The position numbers and the translations under genes are program-made. The notes beneath the pieces were generated by a model. The model was not told the DNA's origin and did no database searches. It saw nothing but the letters and a program-made list of their open reading frames with translations. Below, piece after piece: positions 23,547 through 34,500 of a DNA stretch of 64,000 nucleotides; position 1 is the stretch's first letter; every line of letters starts with the position of its first letter. Location of the stretch: assembly GCF_040096225.1 (NCBI RefSeq), contig NZ_JBBMFC010000007.1, positions 62,001-126,000 of the forward strand. The letters run 5' to 3'. Source of the DNA: Hominiventricola aquisgranensis (GTDB lineage: Bacteria; Bacillota; Clostridia; Lachnospirales; Lachnospiraceae).

Positions 23547-26500
23547 TTTCTAGTTCCCTCATAATAATATCAAAAATGTCATTACTATTAGATTCAAATT
23601 CTCTAACGTTACCTAAAACAGCCTTTTCCCAAGATTTAATAGCAACTGAATTTCCGTCAATTATGCTTATATCTCCTAAATATAAATCACTTTCTTTTGC
23701 TTTAGATGGATTTATTAAAAAAATGCGGTTAATAATAATGTTTTCCCCCAATAGTTCACTTGCCTTAGTTATGCATAAAGAAGCCATTTCGGAAAAGGCA
23801 ATAATATATTTCTTTTTAACATTTATGTCTTCATGACATCTTTCAATTATTTCTTGCCCTCCCACTCTCTTACAACTTATGTTTGAAGCGCTCAACTTTT
23901 CTATAAGAACATCTCTTATTTCATTTTCGTTATCCCCAAATATATATACAACAGTATATGAATTTCTTGTTTGATTTCCTGCATTACTATGCATTTGATT
24001 TTTTGAAGGATTTTTACAATCCGATATATACTGAGCAATCCCCATAATTGTTGGCATCGTCAACGATGCCCGTAATATTTCATCAAATCTCATGCCTTGT
24101 GCTTCTTGTATGTCACTAACTATGCGCCCAGAAATCTGAGATAATAACAAAGAATCAAGTCCATTTTCTAATAAATTATCTTCATAATCAATATAATCAT
24201 TTCCAGAAATAGAGCATACGATTTTTTTGATACTTTTAGCAAGTTCTACATATTCCTTCTTTTGCGAAATTAAAGTTGCTTTTGCATTATGCTTTACCTT
24301 GATGTTCTTTTGTATACTCTCTGCCAGTCCTTTTCTGTCTATTTTGCCATTAGTAGAAAGTGGAAAACTCTCTACATTTACAAACTCTGAAGGAATCATT
24401 GCTGGTGGCAAAAAAAAGGCTAACTGCTTTCTGTATTCTTCTTTCGTATAGGAAATGCTCGATATTTTATTTTTTATAAAAGCTATCAGCACACCCTTCC
24501 CTATACTTTGATTATAAACCACGCAACAATCTTCAATATTTTGCATTCCACGTATTGCATTTTCTATTTCCGCAATTTCTATTCTATGCCCATTGATTTT
24601 TACCTGATTATCTAATCTGCCTAAAAATTCAATGTCGCCATTCTCTACATATCTTCCATTATCTCCAGTGAGATAAATCCTGTTCTTTTCTTCTTCCAGA
24701 TAAACAAATTTTTCTTTTGTTAATATTGTATCTCCTAAATAGCCTTCTGCCAAAGAATATCCTCCTATGGCAATTTGCCCCGAAACATATTCCGGACAAA
24801 TTCTCAATTCCTCGTCTACAACTCCCATCCACTGTCCAAGCAAAGCTTTTCCATATAATATAGTAGGCCTTTCTTCTATTTCATCAATTTCATGATATAT
24901 AGACCAAATCCCACCTTCCGTAGCGCCTCCCAAACTAATCATTTGAGCGTTGGTCATAATCTTTCTTAGTCTTCCTGGCAGACTAGTATTTATCCAATCT
25001 CCGGATAACAGTACTAATCTAACTGTCGGATAACTCTCCGATTTAGACGCAAAAGCATCTAACATTTCCGCCTGCGCTGGAACACTATTCCACAAGGTCA
25101 CTTTGTATTCATTAAGTAATCTGCCCCAATGGGATGCATCTGGTCCTTTTTCTGGATTCGGTAATACTAATGTTCCACCAACTCCCAATACACTAAATAT
25201 ATCAAATACAGAAAGATCAAATGACAGTTCCGCAATACCAAGGATTGTATCCTCTTCCGAGATATTATACATATTTTCAATAGATATAAGAGTATTTTGT
25301 GCCGCAGTATGTGACATTACTACACCTTTAGGCTCTCCTGTAGAGCCAGAAGTAAATATTACATATGCAATAGGATTTTGGAATTCTGGATGCTTTTCTA
25401 ATCGGTATTCCAAATTCTGAAGTATCATATTTACTTTTTTCTCATCCAATTCCACAATAACATTTGCTTTTGATAAAATTTTTTCTTGTCGTGCCAATGG
25501 CTGTTTTATATCAATAGGTAAATAAGAAAATCCAGCAATCAAAACACCCATTACTGCTGCAATTTGATTTACAGATTTTTTCATTCTTATCGCAACCAGT
25601 CCAGTTCTATTTTCCACAAATTCTTTTCTTAAATAACCTGCTATATATTCTGCTCTTTCCAACAATTCTCCATATGTCACTGTTTCAACAGCATCTATTA
25701 CGGCAGTTTTATTAGAATTCTTTTTCGCATACTTAACAAATCTCTGTTGAATACGAGATTGATTCGTAATACCTTTATTTCGTTCGCAAATTACTTTTTT
25801 CTTACTCGCACTTGGCACTATAATTTCCAATGGATTCTTCCATTCTTCCGAATGTTTTATTCCAAGTATTCTTATTGTTTCAGTAAAAGACTCAAACATC
25901 TCCGTTACAATAGATTCTTTTATCGCACCTTTTCTTGTATCCCAGCTTATCATCAGGCCTTTTTCTTGATCTTCTGAATCTATCTCATCGACTATCTGAC
26001 AATCAATCCATACTTGAGGGGTATGACTAAACCCATATTCAATAGTGCCTACAGTGCCATCAGTCTTCAAAACCCCTGTAAATACGATCGGCATTAATAA
26101 TTCCTTTTCTTCAGACACTTTACTCAGTTCTCTTAGCACTTCGACACCAGAAAAAGAATTATGCTCTAAATCCTCCATCAATCTTTTTGTAATTTCTTTG
26201 ACTCTTTCTATAAAACTCATATTTTGAGTTACATTTACTTCTAGCAAGTTCACTGCTGTAAAGTCTCCTACTATGGAATTAGTATTATTTCCGATAGTTG
26301 GTCTATTTTGAATTGGTAAATTGAGTGTAAAATGTTTATTCGAACTCCACCTTGAAATAACTTCTGCGTATATACCAATAAGCACCGATGAAACTGTTAC
26401 TCCGTATTCTCCTGCAATTTCCTTTATACGTTTCCAGTCAGACTGATTAATATGTTTCTGAAATCGATAAAATTCATATGTATTTTCACACTTATCTGCG

Positions 26501-27342
26501 GCTCGTCCATCTTGTGGAAGAATTGGAGCCTCCGGTAATTTTTTCAGTCTTTCTAACCAATACATTCTATCCTGATGCCATTTTAAACTTCCTTTACGTT
26601 GTTGATTGAACATTGCATAATCTGAAAACTTATACCTTATTTTTTCTAATGAAGCTCCTTTCAAAAGTTCTCCCATTTCAGAAATCAGAAGTTGCACACT
26701 TGCAAAATCTGAAACAATTAAATCAACAAGTAGATGGAAAAAATTTCCTTCTATACGCTTCGTTATTAGCACTTTAAATAATGGAGGTTCCTCCGTATGA
26801 AAAACATATTCACTAAAATCTTCCCTAATCTTAGATAAAGTATCTACTTTTTCCCTCTCTGCCATTTTTTGTAGATTTACTATTTTAATTTCATAATCAA
26901 TCTCATCTCTCTCTAAAATTTCAAATCCGACCTCTGTTACTTTCGCTCTTAGCATTTCATGCCTATTTACCAATACTTTCCAAGCTCTTGATAGTTCTTC
27001 TGCACTGTAGGAACCAAAATCAACCTCAATATATCCTTTACATCCAATTCCACCCCACTTCACAGCTTCTGTTTTTCCAACTAAATAGGCTGCTTGCACA
27101 TCAGTCAAAGGATATACATTAGTTTCATAATCATTATCCGTAATAAACTCGTCTATCGTTTGTTTTTTCTTCAAAATTTCAATTATTTCTTCTTTATATT
27201 TTTTAACTTTCTCTTTAGAATTTTCTGTAAAATTCCCTTTGGAATCTTTATATTTTAATTTTCCATCAACAGTTTCAAAAGTAACGCCTTTTTTTTCAAG
27301 CTCTACTAATAATTCTCCTGCTACTTTTTTCGTGTCCTGCAT
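23536..27342 (-). CDS. NRPS: docking-Cy-A-PCP with degenerate C-terminal domain
   Basis: 1268 residues. Residues 1-60 resemble a TubC N-terminal docking domain. A Cy domain follows (about 75-500) with an intact DLIVSDFAS motif near residue 212. The A domain (about 530-1000) shows TSGSTGEPKG, FDLSVFDIF, WNSVPAQ, SGDW and GGATEGGIWS, a Cys-type pocket. The PCP Ser is in LLENGLDSLLLS near 1064. The last 150 residues look like an eroded thioesterase: AFSEMAS stands where GxSxG is expected and no later Asp/His is obvious. It would add the last cyclised Cys. GAGGGGG lies 11 nt before the ATG. Confidence 0.92.
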   Translation of the reverse strand: MQDTKKVAGELLVELEKKGVTFETVDGKLKYKDSKGNFTENSKEKVKKYKEEIIEILKKKQTIDEFITDNDYETNVYPLTDVQAAYLVGKTEAVKWGGIGCKGYIEVDFGSYSAEELSRAWKVLVNRHEMLRAKVTEVGFEILERDEIDYEIKIVNLQKMAEREKVDTLSKIREDFSEYVFHTEEPPLFKVLITKRIEGNFFHLLVDLIVSDFASVQLLISEMGELLKGASLEKIRYKFSDYAMFNQQRKGSLKWHQDRMYWLERLKKLPEAPILPQDGRAADKCENTYEFYRFQKHINQSDWKRIKEIAGEYGVTVSSVLIGIYAEVISRWSSNKHFTLNLPIQNRPTIGNNTNSIVGDFTAVNLLEVNVTQNMSFIERVKEITKRLMEDLEHNSFSGVEVLRELSKVSEEKELLMPIVFTGVLKTDGTVGTIEYGFSHTPQVWIDCQIVDEIDSEDQEKGLMISWDTRKGAIKESIVTEMFESFTETIRILGIKHSEEWKNPLEIIVPSASKKKVICERNKGITNQSRIQQRFVKYAKKNSNKTAVIDAVETVTYGELLERAEYIAGYLRKEFVENRTGLVAIRMKKSVNQIAAVMGVLIAGFSYLPIDIKQPLARQEKILSKANVIVELDEKKVNMILQNLEYRLEKHPEFQNPIAYVIFTSGSTGEPKGVVMSHTAAQNTLISIENMYNISEEDTILGIAELSFDLSVFDIFSVLGVGGTLVLPNPEKGPDASHWGRLLNEYKVTLWNSVPAQAEMLDAFASKSESYPTVRLVLLSGDWINTSLPGRLRKIMTNAQMISLGGATEGGIWSIYHEIDEIEERPTILYGKALLGQWMGVVDEELRICPEYVSGQIAIGGYSLAEGYLGDTILTKEKFVYLEEEKNRIYLTGDNGRYVENGDIEFLGRLDNQVKINGHRIEIAEIENAIRGMQNIEDCCVVYNQSIGKGVLIAFIKNKISSISYTKEEYRKQLAFFLPPAMIPSEFVNVESFPLSTNGKIDRKGLAESIQKNIKVKHNAKATLISQKKEYVELAKSIKKIVCSISGNDYIDYEDNLLENGLDSLLLSQISGRIVSDIQEAQGMRFDEILRASLTMPTIMGIAQYISDCKNPSKNQMHSNAGNQTRNSYTVVYIFGDNENEIRDVLIEKLSASNISCKRVGGQEIIERCHEDINVKKKYIIAFSEMASLCITKASELLGENIIINRIFLINPSKAKESDLYLGDISIIDGNSVAIKSWEKAVLGNVREFESNSNDIFDIIMRELENDK

Positions 27343-27345
27343 TTT

Positions 27346-29085
27346 TTAAATTTCCCCCTCTTCTACAAATTCTGCTATATCTGTATTTTTTCTCTTATCA
27401 ACCAATTTTGTTAGTGCGTTAATTGATGGATTCATAAAGACCTCTTTCATGCGTACCTCTATTCCGCAACGAGCATTAATAGCCGCAACAAATCTAGCCG
27501 CAAGCAAGCTGTCTGCACCTATCTTAAAAAGGTTCTCATCCAAATCAGCCACTTTATTTTTCAATAGCTCCTCCCAAATCATCAGTACAATATTTAATAC
27601 TTTGTCAGACATTATTTCCACACTATCAGTTTTCTGATATTCTGCCAATCTTCTTCTATCAACTTTTCCATTTGCATTAAGAGGAAAATTTTCTAATCTG
27701 TTTATAGAATTCGGTATAGAATACTCAGGAAGATGTATCTTAAGATAATCTTCTATTTCACTCTCTGCAATGTACTCTCCCAAGTAAAATGCAACTAATT
27801 CTTTATGGTATTTATCCCCCTGAGCAACAACTACGGCTTCTTTTATTCTTGAAATACTTTTTAATACACTTTCAATTTCTCCCAACTCAATTCGATGTCC
27901 ACGTATCTTTACTTGGGTATCCATTCGCCCTAAAAACTCTATCGTTCCATCTGCCCATCGCCTTCCCCGATCTCCTGTTCTATACCAACGTTCCCCTTTT
28001 ACATCCGTAATAAACTTTTTCATTGTTAGCTCTTCATCATTAATATAGCCTTTCGCCAGACTTCCACCTCCAATTTGCAATTCACCAGGAATATCAACTC
28101 CGCACTCCACAAAATTTTCATCCGTAATCCTATATTTCTGTTTTGGTAATGCTTGCCCATAAGGAATAGAATTCCACAATTTATCTACTTTTGAAACGCA
28201 ATAATAGTTGGACCAAATTCCGCCTTCTGTCGCTCCGCCCAACGCTACAAATTGCGAGTTTGCTGAAGTTACTTTATACCATTTCTCCGGTAAATATAAA
28301 GGAATCCAGTCCCCTGACACTAATGCCAACCGCAATTTACCAAAATGATTATTTTCCCCCATTATCAAAAACATGTCCAATAACGCGGGGGCACTATTCC
28401 AAATAGTAATTCCATAAATCTCTATCAGATTTTTCCATACTTCTGGATCTCTAAAGTCGTCTTCATCAATTAAAACAATTGTCCCTCCAACAGTTAAAAG
28501 ACCAAATATGTCAAAAACCGACAAATCAAAATCAAATGCTGATATATTTAATACGGAATCTTCCGCACCAATATTCCACATATGTAAAATTTCTTCTATT
28601 GTATTCATTGCAGCCACATGACTCATTTCTACTCCTTTAGGTTCTCCGCTAGAGCCCGATGTATAAATAATATAGGCAGTATCTTTTGAATTATTTTCAA
28701 TACACCCAGTCCATGGATTCTCTTCTAAAAAGGCTTCATCCTGCAATACAAGAGCCGGCTTGACATTTTCTATGATTTTTTTCCGACGTCCTAACGGCTG
28801 CTTCATCGCAATCGGAACATACGCTGCACCTATTGCAAGAATTCCTAACAATGCAGCTACTTGTCCAATACCTCTCGGCAATATAACTACAATCTTATCA
28901 TTTCTTCTTACTCCTCTTTGCCACATATAGTTTGCTGCACGCAACGCATATAAACGCAACATCTTATAAGAAACTTTCTCATTTTCATAGATAAGCGCAA
29001 TTCTCTCTGGATATTTCAATGCATTTTCATAAAATTCTCCATGTAATGTTTCCTTTCTATTAGAAAACTCTCGATCGTTCATCAT
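27346..29085 (-). CDS. NRPS: stand-alone A-PCP protein
   Basis: About 579 residues. ATG 29085 is chosen because GGAAAGG lies 8 nt upstream; an ATG two codons earlier is too close to it. The A domain has YTSGSSGEPKG near residue 143, FDLSVFDIF, WNSAPA, SGDW and GGATEGGIWS, then a PCP with LFKIGADSLLAAR near 523. There is no C or Cy domain, so it must work with a separate condensing protein, probably the stand-alone Cy protein encoded two genes upstream. Predicted substrate cysteine. The C-terminus (DIAEFVEEGEI) is acidic and may dock the next NRPS. Confidence 0.92.
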   Translation of the reverse strand: MMNDREFSNRKETLHGEFYENALKYPERIALIYENEKVSYKMLRLYALRAANYMWQRGVRRNDKIVVILPRGIGQVAALLGILAIGAAYVPIAMKQPLGRRKKIIENVKPALVLQDEAFLEENPWTGCIENNSKDTAYIIYTSGSSGEPKGVEMSHVAAMNTIEEILHMWNIGAEDSVLNISAFDFDLSVFDIFGLLTVGGTIVLIDEDDFRDPEVWKNLIEIYGITIWNSAPALLDMFLIMGENNHFGKLRLALVSGDWIPLYLPEKWYKVTSANSQFVALGGATEGGIWSNYYCVSKVDKLWNSIPYGQALPKQKYRITDENFVECGVDIPGELQIGGGSLAKGYINDEELTMKKFITDVKGERWYRTGDRGRRWADGTIEFLGRMDTQVKIRGHRIELGEIESVLKSISRIKEAVVVAQGDKYHKELVAFYLGEYIAESEIEDYLKIHLPEYSIPNSINRLENFPLNANGKVDRRRLAEYQKTDSVEIMSDKVLNIVLMIWEELLKNKVADLDENLFKIGADSLLAARFVAAINARCGIEVRMKEVFMNPSINALTKLVDKRKNTDIAEFVEEGEI

Positions 29086-29104
29086 ATACATTTCCTTTCC
29101 TCAA

Positions 29105-30097
29105 CTATTCCACATTCTTTTTAAGCCATTCTACGACTCTCACAATAACCTCATCTTCTATAGTACCGCCTTCATCCTTTAATGGAGAACTTACCTTAGA
29201 AAGTGAATGTCCCAACCCTTTAAACAAAATTATATCTGCATTATTCCTTGCTGCCTTTGCTATTTGCACAGCTTCTACCGGAGAAATCCATCCGTCATTC
29301 AAACCATGAAGTACTAAAATAGGTAATTGGATTTTTTTTATGTCATCTAATATTCCTGCCCATGTTTCTCCAGGAGCATTTTCAGCAAATCGAATTAAAG
29401 TAGTAGGATCTGCAACTATTTCATCTGCCAATGGTATCCAATTATCTATTATGCTGAATCTTCCTTTCCCTTCTGGATCAAGTTCTTCATTAAATTTCAT
29501 ATTTCCCTCCTTATCCGTACCAAGAATAAGTAAATACAGAGAGAAAGAGATAGATGTGGAGTCCGGTATGCAATTCAAAAAATCCGAAATTTCTAATATG
29601 CTATCATTATTGTTATCCAACTCTTTCAACTTTTCTACTGTAAGTTCGCGCAATATATAAGAGAAATAGGAACTCCATCCTTCTGCAATACCCGACTGAA
29701 GAATCAAAGCCTGCGCATTCGGAAAATCTGAAACTAAAGTTGTACAAACTCGTACTCCTTCACTCCATCCATAAAACAGAATTCCTTCCACTTCAGACAA
29801 GCCAGAAACAAATCTCGTTACCTCTCTGGCATCCCGAATAATTATTTCTATATCATAATTTTCTCTTTTATCATAACGAAATACCGCATATCTAGCTTTC
29901 ACAAACCCTTCGCTCAATAAATCAAAATTACGGGATACTATACCTCCCATGGATTCAACTGTAGCGTGCCGATCAGATGGACCGGAACCATGAAATAAAA
30001 TAATCGTTTTCCATTGACCTTGCCTTTCTGGCAAATCTAATTCTCCTGAAATTTTCATTCCATTTTCCAAAGTAATTTCCAATTCTTTTACAAACAT
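29105..30097 (-). CDS. Alpha/beta hydrolase, candidate chain-release or processing enzyme
   Basis: A 330-residue serine hydrolase with an N-terminal LFHGSGPSDRH oxyanion region, nucleophile elbow FYGWSEGVR, acidic residue in LHGLNDGWI and histidine in FKGLGHSLS. It belongs to the dienelactone-hydrolase/peptidase-like group, not to NRPS thioesterases. It sits between the split-module NRPS genes with short gaps. Since the terminal NRPS domain looks inactive, this enzyme may hydrolyse the finished chain. A role in opening the imported metallophore is also possible. Confidence 0.85.
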   Translation of the reverse strand: MFVKELEITLENGMKISGELDLPERQGQWKTIILFHGSGPSDRHATVESMGGIVSRNFDLLSEGFVKARYAVFRYDKRENYDIEIIIRDAREVTRFVSGLSEVEGILFYGWSEGVRVCTTLVSDFPNAQALILQSGIAEGWSSYFSYILRELTVEKLKELDNNNDSILEISDFLNCIPDSTSISFSLYLLILGTDKEGNMKFNEELDPEGKGRFSIIDNWIPLADEIVADPTTLIRFAENAPGETWAGILDDIKKIQLPILVLHGLNDGWISPVEAVQIAKAARNNADIILFKGLGHSLSKVSSPLKDEGGTIEDEVIVRVVEWLKKNVE

Positions 30098-30110
30098 ATT
30101 TTTATTCTCC

Positions 30111-31544
30111 CTAATATTTTTCCATAAATTTCTTTATATTATTTACATAAGCGCCAAAAATATCAGTAATATATTGTTTATCAAAGATGTCAATAATATA
30201 ATCCCATGAAATCTTCAAATATCCCAAATCATCTCTTACATGGTGATCTAAAACCACCTGCGGTGTTTGGCTTATCGCATATTCTTCTTTGAATGAATAT
30301 CTTTTTTTTGTTACCTTAGACACATTCCCCTCCAGCATACAAGTAAACACTACTGGCATAATCGCTTTTCCTGCTCTACCTGAAGAAAGCATTTTTAATA
30401 TATTGCTTCCTTCAAATTTTCTATATTGAACTAACCGCCACATCTGTTCTTGAGTTGCTCGAATAGCATCCAATAAAGAATCCGTTTTTTCTTGGTATGA
30501 TATTACTGCATTGTTAGTAAATTCACCCAGTATCCCATTCACATCTTCATGCAATAACTGTCTATTAAACAATGTTACATTTATGGAAAGTCCTGGAGTT
30601 TCACTATATTGTGCCAGTGTTTTCATAAAAATTGTAGAAATTACTGCAGCAGGAGTAAAATGATAGTTTTTTATTTTCTGATATAATCGTTGTGTTTCTA
30701 TAAAAGAAAAATCACATTCAATTCTATCAAATCTTACATTCTGCACTTCTGCAAATTTTTTCTGGTAATTCAGTTTGGGAAAGCTCGGCATATTTTTTAC
30801 TTTTTCTTTCCAGTATTCTTCAGCTTCCAAATCTCCTTTATCTGTTTTTAATCTCATGTAATTCATAAAAGAGATTCGTGGAAATTTAACATCTTTTCCA
30901 TAGTACAAACTGAAAATCTCGTTCAACAGTAATTTTGCACTCCATGCATCCAAAATAATACAATCAAAATCTACATGTAAAACACTTGTCTTTCCTGATG
31001 TTTTCCCAACGCAAAAATGGAACATGGGCCATTTATAATAATTATACCTATGATGACTTCTCTCTAGCCGCTTTTGCTCTCTATCATTCCCATCATATAA
31101 TGAATAAACTGGCACAGAATAATATGGCACATTATCTAAAAAACTCGCTTTCCCCTCATGTGTTACAATCAACCGTAATGCATCATTTTTAGAAATAACC
31201 AGATTTATCATTTGCTCAAGTCGTTCAACATCCAAAGATTCTATTGTATATTCGATGTAATAATGCGCATTTATATTTCCCAACTCACACCCAGCCGTTT
31301 GTCCCACAACATAAGCTGTTTGTATTGATGTTAATGGAATCACATTTTTTTCGATCATTCGAAAGAAATCTAAAATTTGACCTTTAGCCATTTTAAGAAT
31401 CCTTAATGTTTCCGGTGCCAATTGTCTGTTTTTAGATCTGTATCGAATTTTCTCCCCTTCTCCCCAAATTTGAATGCCATTCTCTCTAAGTTGCTCCAAA
31501 AACTCCAAAATATCGGTATCATTATTAAATATGTATTTACTCAT
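30111..31544 (-). CDS. NRPS: stand-alone heterocyclisation (Cy) protein with docking domain
   Basis: 477 residues. Residues 1-60 (NDTDILEFLEQLRENGIQIW, then GEGEKIRYR) match TubC-type docking domains. Residues 60-477 are one Cy domain with the full DxxxxDxxS motif (DCIILDAWS near 203). It has no A or PCP, so with the downstream A-PCP protein it makes a split module that condenses and cyclises a cysteine to thiazoline. Its ATG overlaps the stop of the large NRPS (TAATG) with GAGGAAA upstream, ensuring coupled synthesis. Confidence 0.9.
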   Translation of the reverse strand: MSKYIFNNDTDILEFLEQLRENGIQIWGEGEKIRYRSKNRQLAPETLRILKMAKGQILDFFRMIEKNVIPLTSIQTAYVVGQTAGCELGNINAHYYIEYTIESLDVERLEQMINLVISKNDALRLIVTHEGKASFLDNVPYYSVPVYSLYDGNDREQKRLERSHHRYNYYKWPMFHFCVGKTSGKTSVLHVDFDCIILDAWSAKLLLNEIFSLYYGKDVKFPRISFMNYMRLKTDKGDLEAEEYWKEKVKNMPSFPKLNYQKKFAEVQNVRFDRIECDFSFIETQRLYQKIKNYHFTPAAVISTIFMKTLAQYSETPGLSINVTLFNRQLLHEDVNGILGEFTNNAVISYQEKTDSLLDAIRATQEQMWRLVQYRKFEGSNILKMLSSGRAGKAIMPVVFTCMLEGNVSKVTKKRYSFKEEYAISQTPQVVLDHHVRDDLGYLKISWDYIIDIFDKQYITDIFGAYVNNIKKFMEKY

Positions 31545-34500
31545 TACGTTTCCTCTAATATATATCTTTCGATTTTGCTGATAGTCGGATACTCAAATAA
31601 CTTGCCGATATCCATAAAACACCCTATTTTCTCCGTCATTTGGTTAGTAATTTGTATTGCCTGTATCGAATTTCCACCTATTTCAAAAAAGTTATCATTT
31701 ATATCAATATTTTCAATTTTTAAAACTTCTCTCCAAATTGCGAGTAATTGCTCCTGAAGTTGAGTAAGCTGTTTACAATTATTATTCTTTTTAAAAATAG
31801 GCTTTCTATTTTTTTCTGCAACAATCAAAATTTTATGAATATCCTTTTTCCCATTTGAATTAAGCGGAATAGCATTCGTTTTAATATATTCTGTTGGAAT
31901 CATATAGATCGGAAGATCTTTTTTTAACATTTCCTTATAAAACTTGTCTATCCGGTCACGATACCTTTTTTCCTCTACTAATACAGCACATATGTCTTCT
32001 ATCGCATTATCCCTTTTAAAAAAAACAAACGCTTCAGTTATACCTTGAATCCTTCGTAATGCAGCTTCAATTTCGCCCAATTCTACCCGATATCCATTGA
32101 TTTTTACCTGATTATCCAATCTTCCAAGAAATTCAATATTACCTTCATTCCAATACCGTCCCACATCTCCAGTACAATACAATCGTTCCCCAGTTCTATC
32201 TAAAACAACAAACTTTTCTTCTGTTTTTTCATTATCGTTTAAATATCCCTGTGCAACGCCATCTCCGGCAATATAAAGTGTTCCCGGTACCCAGTCAGGG
32301 CAATCTTCCATATTCTGATCCAGAACATAATACTTCTGGTTTGCAAGCGGTTTCCCATACGGAATACTCTTCCAATCTTCCGGCACAATCTCTGGGATCT
32401 CGAAATGATTGGACCAAATACTGCCTTCCGTCGCTCCTCCAAGTGCAACAATCTCAACATTCTGAAACAGATTACGGATTCTCCCCGGAAGTGAAACCGG
32501 AACCCAGTCGCCACTCATCATTACCAACCGCAACGATTGTGAAGTTACCTGCCTTTGATATTCCTCATATTCTGCCAGCATTTCTACAAAAGCTGGCACG
32601 CTGTTCCATACGGTAATATTCTCATGATTCAACCAGTGAATCCAATGCGCTGGATCTTTTCCATATTCCGGATCCGGAAGAACCAATTTCCCACCTGCGC
32701 CTAAAACGCCAAAAACATCATAAACAGACAGGTCAAAATGAAGATTGGAGATTCCAAACGCCGTATCCTGTTCTGTAATCTGATAGCGTGCATTGATATC
32801 CAGTATTGTATTCACTGCATTATGGTGAGTAATCATTACTCCTTTCGGCATCCCGGTTGTTCCCGACGTATAGATTACATACGCAAGGTCTCCCGCCTTA
32901 TTCTCCTGTGCTTTGTATTCAGAATCGGTTTTTAATCCAGACACAGAAATACAATCCCACTCGTGCAGCCATTCGGTATCCTGATCATACGCCTGATTCT
33001 GCACAAGAATGATTCTTGTTCCACTGTCACGGAGAATCTTTTCAACTCGTTCTCTCGGATTATGGATATCTATCGGAAGATATGCGGCTCCGGCAAACAG
33101 GATTCCATAAACAGCAACTACCTGCTCCCACCCTTTTTCCATAAATACAGCTACCGTCTCTTCTTTTTTTATTCCCATGCTCTTCAACTGCCCGGAAATG
33201 TAAAACGCCTCTTCTTTTATCTCCCGATAAGTCATCCGCCTGCTGCACGTTACCAGCGCCTCCTTATCCGGAAATTTGTCTGCCGCCTCCAAGAATAATC
33301 CATCCAACGTTTTCTCTTCAAATTCAGCCGCCGTTTCATTCGCCTGACGCCGTTTTTCTGAAATTTCCGCTGTTACCAGACTTGCCGTTTTTTCCTGCAT
33401 GATCTCCGGATGAACTGCTAGCGTATGAAGCAGGCCGGTATATGCCCGGAACATCTCATCCAGCATTCCCGGATAAAATAATTCGTCCACGGAATCCCAA
33501 AACAGGCATAAACAGCCATCCATTTCAACCACCTGATGATCCAGCCACACCTGCGGCGTCTGTGAAATGTTATAGTTCAGTTTTCCAAGCCACTTTCCTT
33601 CATTCCACTGCTCCACGCCAAGGCCACTGGTAAACACTACCGGCATAATAGCGCCCCGCATATTTCCAGTCTTTTTCTTTAATTCGCGCTCCAGTTCAAC
33701 CGCGCCATAAGCTGTATGCTCCAGATCTTCTGTAAGCTGCTTCTGAATTGCCTTTGTCCTTTCCGCAAAATTATTCCCTGCATTCTTTATCTCCAGCAAT
33801 GTCAGTGTTGTAAAATCTCCAACCAGATTGTTCACTTCCGGATGCAATTGTTTCCGGTCAAACTGCGTCAGATTAAGTGTAAAATCCTTATTACCGCTCC
33901 ACAAGCGGAGAGTCTCCGCATAAGCACTCATCAAAAGAACAGAAGGCGTTACCTCCAGTCTTCCCGCCGCGTCTTTTACAGACTGCCATTCTTTCTGTGA
34001 CAGTTTTGCGCTCCGGCGACAGAAACGCTGCTCTGTAATCTGGCTTTCGTTCTTTGCAAGCGGCAGATCCGGTGCGTCCGCAAAAGTCTCCACCCGGTCT
34101 TCCCAATATTTTTTATCTTTCTCATAAGCAGAGGTAGACTTTATCTGCTCCAGTCCCAGCACGTAATCCCGGAAAGACAAAGTAATCGGCATTTCCGCTT
34201 TTCCATTTCGATATACTTCTGCCCACTCATTTAAGAGATGGAACATACTCCAGCCATCAAAGATAATATTGTCAAAACTGATATGGATTCTATGCTTCTG
34301 GTCCTCTATTTTAGTGATTCGCACATCAAACAGAGGCCATTCATCTGTCTGAATTACCTGATGAGACATCTCTGCCCGTTTTTCATCCAATGCCTTTTCT
34401 TTTTCTGTCACTTCCAATTGTCGGATATCCGTCACGTCAATATGATACTGGGGAGTATTCTCCAGTATGCGCTGCATACCATCCGGCTGGATAATAACAC

